DNA from: Saturnia japonica
Taxonomy: Eukaryota; Arthropoda; Insecta; Lepidoptera; Saturniidae
DNA: 64,000 bases
Assembly (NCBI GenBank): GCA_033032175.1
Contig: CM065313.1
Location: 12,625,327 to 12,689,326 of the forward strand
Reading direction: 5' to 3'
Both the position numbers and the translations under genes were made by a program. The notes beneath the pieces are model-generated. The model did no database searches. It was not told the DNA's origin and saw nothing but the letters and a program-made list of their open reading frames with translations. Of this stretch, positions 58,431-64,000 are shown piece by piece (within the stretch, counting starts at the first letter, position 1; each line of letters begins with the position of its first letter).

Positions 58431-61312
58431 GTTAAAACCGAAAGGAATTAACATTTCCTTCTTTAACGCTAGGAACCTTGCTTCTCAGCGTGATCTCGAG
58501 GCTAACATTCTAGTAGAGCGTCAGTTAGATGTATTTCTCGTACAAGAAACACTTCTAAAACCTAGTAGACGCAACCCTAAGGTCGTTAACTATAACATTA
58601 TTAGAAATGACTGAGTCACCCAAGGAGGCGGCACTCTCATTTACTACAAACATTCACTATACTGTATGCGATTTGACCCTCCCGAACTTACCAATTTGGA
58701 AGTTTCTATATGTAGACTAGGTATGACTGACCACCCGTCAATCATAATCGTATCCGCATATCTATCACCATCGAAAAGACTCCTCCGGTCCGATCTGGAG
58801 GCACTCTTTTCACTCGGTCCCTCCGTAATCATAGCAGGCGACCTCAACAGCGGTCACACTTGCTTTAACAGTTCGAGAGACTCCCGTAACGGGAGTATAC
58901 TCGATCAGTTATGCAATGACATGAACTTTGACATGTTAGCTCCCTCCGAACCCACCCACTTTCAAGATCACTGTCGTCCGACAGTCCTTGATGTAGCTCT
59001 ATTGAAAGGTATCGAGCTTCGGTTACAACTTTTAGAAGTCGTACACGAACTCGACTCCGATCACCGCCCGGTCATCCTCCGACTAGGACATCCCTCCGAC
59101 CATAGTCCTCCGTCCGTCCAGGCGGTTGACTACGCGAAACTCAAACATTTACTCGCGGACAGGCCGTCCTCGGACAGCCTAGATAGTGTCCCTGACGTAC
59201 TGCAGTCGGCCGCAGACGCCGACTTTGCGATCGATTCCCTCGTCGACCACCTCCAGGTCAGCATCAGAGAGGCCTCGAGAGAGGCTAAAACGGTGAGCGA
59301 TCGCCGCTTTATACTCCCTGCCGACCTGCGAGCGTTAAAGACGGAAAAGAACGCCGCGACACGCACTCACGACTCATTTCCGTCCAGGGAAAACTGCGCA
59401 CGGTTACGCGCATTACAAAGAGAGTTCAAAGCTCGCATCACTGAATACAGAGGTCACAACTAGGAAAACCTCTCAGAGGGTCTCAAACTGTCCCATCTCA
59501 CATACTGGAAGTTAGCCAGATCATTAAAAATAGAACACTCCTCCCAACTACCACCCCTCGAAAGAGGCCCGGGCCTCCCACTCGCGTTCGATAGCGAAGA
59601 CAAAGCGGAGTGTCTTGCCGCAAGCTTGGAGAGCCAGTGCTCTCCAAACTGCGACAACATAGATACCGTACATGTCAACATAATCGAATCCTCGGTACAG
59701 GAACTCAGTTCGGTCCCCCCCGCGGATACTCTAACTACGGTCACGTCCTGACGAAGTCTGTTCCGTTATTAAGGGCCTTAAGCTCAAAAAATCTCCCGGT
59801 CCTGACGAGATCTGGAACGAAGTACTAAAACTTCTTCCTGATCACCTCATAGCACTCTTGGTTTGCATATTCAATGTAAACATCGCCCACTGCCATTACC
59901 CAGCCGCTTGGAAAACGGCCATAGTCATAGGGATACATAAACCCGGCAAAAAAGCATCGCTTCCCGATAGCTATCGCCCGATCAGTCTCTTGAATACCTT
60001 AGGTAAAATCTATGAGCGGCTCCTTCTGAACCATCTCAAAACCGTGATAGACGAGAAAAATCTATATCCACCGGAACAGTTCGGGTTCCGCGCTCGACAC
60101 TCGTGTACGCACCAGGTGCAACGCCTCACGGAGCACATAGCGACTAACTTCGCGAAAGATCCTCCATACTGTACGCTCGCGGTCTTTTTCGACGTCGCCA
60201 AGGCCTTCGACAAGGTCTGGCACGCCGGACTAGTCCACAAGCTACACCAGTTACAAGTCCCAGATAGGTTAGTTCACATTATCCGCGACTACCTCACCGA
60301 CCGCACCTTCCGCTACCGAGCGGAAAGTGTACTCTCCACACCCCACCCCATACGCTCGGGCGTCCCGCAAGGCTACATTCTGGCGCCTTGTCTCTTCAAT
60401 CTGTATGTCAGTGACCTACCTCGTCCTCCTAGGGTTCAGGTAGGTCTATATGCTGACGACACAGTCATCTACGCGTCGAATAGGAACAGACTTAGGCTCA
60501 GACACAGAGTCCAACGCGCAGTCACTACTCTCGGTGAATGGTACACCAAATGGCGCATAGCCGTCAACCCCTCGAAGAGCGCCGCGATTATCTTTGATCT
60601 TAGTGGAAAAGAGCACCCTGAGAGAGTCAAAACTCTCAAACTCTTCAAAGACAATATCCCCTGGGCCACCAAGACTAAATATCTCGGTGTGACCCTCGAT
60701 AGAAAACTTACCTTTGATTCCCATGCCCGTGCCGTCTGTAAAACAGCCGCAATGGTCATAAGTCGATTACAGCCCCTGATCATAAGCAAAATGTCCCTGA
60801 GACATAAGCTTACTCTCTACAAAATGTGCATCCGTCCGATTATGACATATAGCTGCGCCGCATTCGCACATATGTCAAAATTGAACATACACAAATTCCA
60901 AGTCCTTCAATCTCGAGTACTACGTAAAATCAATAACGCCCCCTGGTTCGTTCGACAGGTAGACCTTCATAGAGATATGAAACTGCCCTCGATCGAGTCT
61001 TACATCAAATACCTCTCACGATCTTACTTTGACACCGCGTCAAATCACGCAAATCCTTTGATCAAAGCCGCCGCGAATTACGTTCCAGTCCCAAACGCCA
61101 CCCGCTTACAGCGCCGACCGCGTAACATCTTTACCGATCCTGATGACGAAATCGAGAAACAAATCGCATATTACTTAACCGTCTCTCTAAACAGAGCGTG
61201 TTTGCGCCCACGCCCGCGTAACCACCGTTCCCTCCGCAGGGGACGGGCGGCTAATTCCGCTCCCGCACATCCACCGCCGCGACCTCCCTCTTCCGCGGCA
61301 ACTCAAGCCTAG
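58399..61312 (+). pseudogene. LINE ORF2 (AP endonuclease + reverse transcriptase), three lesions
   Basis: Overlaps the ORF1 end. The start is ATG 58399 or ATG 58423; the latter forms an ATGGATAA overlap with the ORF1 stop. The AP-like endonuclease shows 'FFNARNL', 'LVQETLL', 'IAGDLNSGH' and 'DSDHRPVI'. The reverse transcriptase shows 'DSYRPISLLN', motif A 'FFDVAKAFDKVW', motif B 'GVPQGYILAP' and motif C 'LYADDTVIY'. The C-terminal thumb-like region follows, with no RNase H. Lesions: TGA 58612-58614, TAG 59461-59463, and a +1 shift around 59749 ('acgtcctgacgaa', one extra T). Motif B has Tyr where Ser is usual after QG, a possible fourth damaging change. ORF2p nicks the target and copies LINE RNA there. 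Confidence 0.92.
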
Positions 61313-61816
61313 GTCCGTTCCTCGGGGTGAAACCCTTGAGTCTGGCAGCCGCCCGCGCGATACAAGTGACACTTTACGTGCAACACTTAGCTACCCACAT
61401 ACAAGCATAACGTACACACATATGTACATATGTGCACACCTCACAGGTACATAGGTTCTGTAAGGAACCTTTTTTTTCTTTTTTTGCACTAGTTAGTGTA
61501 GAACATATTTCAGATCACTAAATACACGTACACATGTTCCTTCCTTCCTCCCAGGAGGAAGGAACATGTATATCTGTATATGTTAGTTTAACTCGATTTT
61601 ACGGATAGGGTATTAGTCAGATCGCGACTTCATTACAATCGCGGCAACAGCCCAAGCCGAGGTCCGGCCACTTTGGCACCCTTGCGCGCTGGTTGCCCAC
61701 GCTTTCGCGGCTGAGTGCCTTAAGCCCCCAAGCCCGGTAAAGTTGTAAAAGCCGCAGCAGCTCTGTTTTTGGATAGGGCCCCTAAGGTAAACAGCAAGGT
61801 CAGACAAAAAAAAAAA
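61313..61816 (+). other. LINE 3'UTR and A-tail
   Basis: About 500 bases conserved in the fragments at 1.0, 4.3 and 34.2 kb, so it is the part required for mobilisation in these truncated copies. It ends in a run of A (61806-61817). Confidence 0.9.
61532..61569 (+). other. LINE 3'UTR hairpin
   Basis: 'acatgttccttcct' pairs perfectly over 14 bases with 'aggaaggaacatgt' around a 10-base loop 'tcctcccagg'. It is partly retained at 34590-34632 and, on the minus strand, 4516-4552, and degraded at ~970. It may be a recognition structure for the element's reverse transcriptase (inference). Confidence 0.8.
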
Positions 61817-61827
61817 ATGCACATAAC
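61817..61827. repeat. LINE target site duplication, right
   Basis: 'atgcacataac' directly after the A-tail; one mismatch to 55841-55851. Confidence 0.75.
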
Positions 61828-62710
61828 TAATTTACTTGTATTGAATTTATATAAGTTTCTACATTTATTAATTAAACAAAATAATTTCTTGTAGAAAAGT
61901 AAAAAATAATTGTTACATGTACCTACATTATTTGTATGATACTAAACTCAAACTTAAACAAAAATATAAAAAAAACTAATGATACCGGTTAATTGTCTTA
62001 CTTCATAACTACGCATAATATATAAAACGAAACTAGTTGTATGTAACAAAAATAGCACAATAAGTGTCAATAAAATGTCTGGTAAGTCGCAATAATGATA
62101 TTACCAACAAGTTGTTGGACATCCGATACTTAGCTGTTTACACGGTACAAGTCATAAACGACCGATATAAAATAAAAAATTAAAACTTTGAAATCGAATA
62201 ACTAAAAGAAAAATAGAATTTAAATAAAATAGATACCTAATGGATTTTTAAGACATCGTTTGTGTTGTATTGATGATTTACTTAAAATAGTTTAGCTATG
62301 AAGCCCAAAATTAAATAAAATGATCTGGGTTTGCTTTCCGGGTTGCACTAAAAAGTATATCGAATATATTATAGGAATTGCCGCTATTAACATACTAACA
62401 TCATAACCCCAAAATAATCCTGTGTTTTGGTTGATAATAATTATATTCTCAATCAAGAGGATTGGTGGCCAAAAATAAGAGAAGAAGAACTAAGACGTTT
62501 TTAAATTACCGTTATTATTGTAAGGACTAAATTATTAGAATTGCAAGGAGATAAGGTCATAAAAATGTAGATAAGTATTATAATAAACCTAGTATATACA
62601 ATTGTAATTGTGTCATCGGACTAGTAAAATACTTTGTAATGTGAGGAGTACAAGGTAATAAATATTTGATTGACGTAGGCGTCACTTTGCAGAAATACAT
62701 CGTAATTAAT
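61828..62710. other. Non-coding AT-rich DNA
   Basis: No gene or recognised repeat. Confidence 0.5.
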
Positions 62711-62960
62711 TTATCCGAAATTTCTTTGCTGCTTCCGCCTGTAACAGATTAAGAGTTTTTTCGTCTTTCTACAACATTTTTTTAAAATTATTAATTGTTG
62801 ATATTAATCTGAAAATGTTAAATCTGTAACTAATCGTGGAAAAGAAGAACAATCAAAAAGAGAAATGTTAGTAACTGAAACGATAAAAGATATGCAATCG
62901 AGCGCATAGACCCGATATTTACTTTGTTTCAGGCGAAAGTAGCAAAGAACTTTCGGATAA
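62711..62960. mobile_element. MITE-like element with ~36-bp terminal inverted repeats
   Basis: The left end 'TTATCCGAAATTTCTTTGCT' and the right end, read in reverse complement, 'TTATCCGAAAGTTCTTTGCT' match over about 36 bases with ~5 differences. Length 250 bp, no coding capacity. The left end is related to 52833-52890. The target duplication is unclear, so the superfamily is not assigned. Confidence 0.75.
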
Positions 62961-63130
62961 GGTATTCGCTATTCGCTTGTGTCTCGAGTAGTTAGGTCGA
63001 GAAGCGAGCAGAAGTCGGTCGTCAAATCATAGCGCATTGCAACCGTCCTTCACGGTTGAACAAGCAACGCGCGATACACGCGCGCCTCAGCACCGTAGAG
63101 CTACGAGTACGTGCACAACGCACATAGCAA
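62961..63130. other. CpG-rich patch
   Basis: 'gtctcgagtagttaggtcga', 'caacgcgcgatacacgcgcg' and 'gctacgagtacgtgcac' in AT-rich DNA. It may be an old promoter/exon or repeat; nothing decides. Confidence 0.25.
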
Positions 63131-63249
63131 CCAAGTAACTTTTGATAGTAACGCTCGATCTATGTTTTATAAAAAAGTTTTTAAATTTATTTTATACTCC
63201 CATGTAATTGTTTATTAATAAAATCTTATACATAAAAAAAATTGTGCAT

Positions 63250-63437
63250 CTGTTATTAATTCTATAACTTCTGAACGACTTGACGAATTCAGCTAAAATT
63301 CATTCAGATAATAATTAGGTATGTTTGTTTTATCGAGACAATGGTTCATAGCTATGTTACAATCTGATAGATGGCGCTGTGGTCGAACCTTTAATACCGG
63401 AAAGGACAAAACAACGTTTGCCGAGCCAGCTATTCTG
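63250..63437 (+). repeat. Dispersed repeat, 3.06 kb family
   Basis: 'ataacttctgaacgacttga' to 'gccgagccagct', aligned with 3058-3222. A relative of the 12.44 kb repeat ('ctgaaactaccagtcggaaa') follows at 63508. Confidence 0.65.
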
Positions 63438-64000
63438 TACTAATAATGTAATTGTATTGTAATAATATAATAAAGCAAAAAGAGTTTTAGTATGTTTGTT
63501 TAAACACGCTAATCTCTGAAACTACCAGTCGGAAACGAAAAATTATTTATGTATATGATAGTCAAATTCACGGGACATAGTATTAACATTAAGCTAAGCC
63601 TCTCAGCTAGCCTTAAATATTGATTTTTGTTAAGTAAGTTGGAAGTCAAAGCGTTCTAGAACTGCTTTATCTTCGTGCGCTGGCGTAATGGTAAGTGATA
63701 CGTAAATACAATGTTCTACAAAAATATTGGTCCTTAGTATATACAAAAAGTTCACAATACTATATGCCTATCTGTTATATATAAACCACAATAAGGTATT
63801 TTGAGACAAACATTTGTTGAAAATCGATTTCTGAAAAAAGAAAGTTATTTATGAGCATTATTTTTAAGCTTGGCATATTAAACCTTAACACTGGCCACCC
63901 GATAAAAATATTGTCTATACTGAAGTAATATAAATCATCAATCAGTGATTTCTTTTAATTTATATGCGGGTGGAACTGCGGGGCAAAGTTAGGTATTTAT
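63438..64000. other. Non-coding AT-rich DNA
   Basis: No gene beyond the short repeat relative near 63508-63545. Confidence 0.5.

Larger units (their letters stand above)
55852..61816 (+). mobile_element. Full-length jockey-clade LINE
   Basis: About 5.97 kb from 'gaggaaggaaggaag' to an A-tail at 61806-61817. Order: 5'UTR (55852-56618), ORF1 (56619-58430), ORF2 (58399-61312), 3'UTR with hairpin, A-tail, flanked by a near-perfect 11-bp target duplication. It is much GC-richer than the surroundings, especially in ORF1. The clade is assigned from the ORF1 zinc-knuckle arrangement, the AP-endonuclease plus reverse transcriptase ORF2 without RNase H, and the C-terminal 'NPLIKAAANYVP'/'RRPRNIFTDP' pattern typical of insect jockey elements. 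The coding genes carry four lesions in all, so this copy is not autonomous as read. Confidence 0.92.

Noticed and set aside
59715..59721. C7 homopolymer as the ORF2 frameshift site
   Set aside because: The reverse transcriptase frame has a TAA at 59732-59734, so the shift must lie after it. An extra T near 59749 fits better.

Overview
The window reads as nuclear DNA from an insect, most likely a moth or butterfly. It is strongly AT-rich with very long stretches lacking any substantial open frame. Its dispersed repeats resemble repeats I associate with Lepidoptera: a jockey-like LINE, a tRNA-derived SINE, mariner/Tc1 relatives, and the repeat that reads 'cgcctgatggtaagcgg'. This is family recognition from memory, not a database result. 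I find no convincing host protein-coding gene, rRNA or functional tRNA gene. Almost everything recognisable is repetitive or mobile DNA in various states of decay.

Layout. 0-21 kb is mostly non-coding DNA with degraded repeats, including two 3' fragments of a LINE family, an inverted pair of repeats at 6.2/6.8 kb, and a DD34D mariner (16.76-17.98 kb) nested between long inverted-repeat arms (16.60 and 18.19 kb). 21.28-34.37 kb holds the most striking structure: a 150-bp satellite of about 42 monomers with higher-order organisation. The end of this array, plus about 1.6 kb of flank carrying a truncated LINE 3' end, is repeated in tandem as a roughly 4.7-5.1 kb segment, giving a second array of about 23 monomers. 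34.9-39.5 kb is non-coding with one GC-rich candidate exon. Two copies of a DD41D Tc1/mariner-superfamily transposon lie at 39.5-40.8 and 53.2-54.6 kb, with different inactivating lesions. Between them are tandem-repeat-bearing dispersed elements, two SINE copies in opposite orientation, a LINE C-terminal fragment, a minisatellite and a MITE-like element.

55.85-61.82 kb is an essentially full-length jockey-clade LINE: 5'UTR, ORF1 with zinc knuckles, ORF2 with endonuclease and reverse transcriptase, 3'UTR hairpin and A-tail. It is flanked by an 11-bp near-perfect target site duplication. ORF1 has one nonsense codon; ORF2 has two nonsense codons and one frameshift. The 3' ends at 1.0, 4.3-4.85, 29.1 and 34.2-34.9 kb belong to the same family.

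How the parts relate: the LINE and DD41D elements are recently active but locally broken families that could have been mobilised in trans by intact copies elsewhere. The satellite duplication happened after a LINE fragment had landed next to the array. Because the two duplicate flanks differ by only about ten substitutions and a few indels over 1.6 kb, a joined-haplotype assembly artefact has to be weighed against a true recent duplication.
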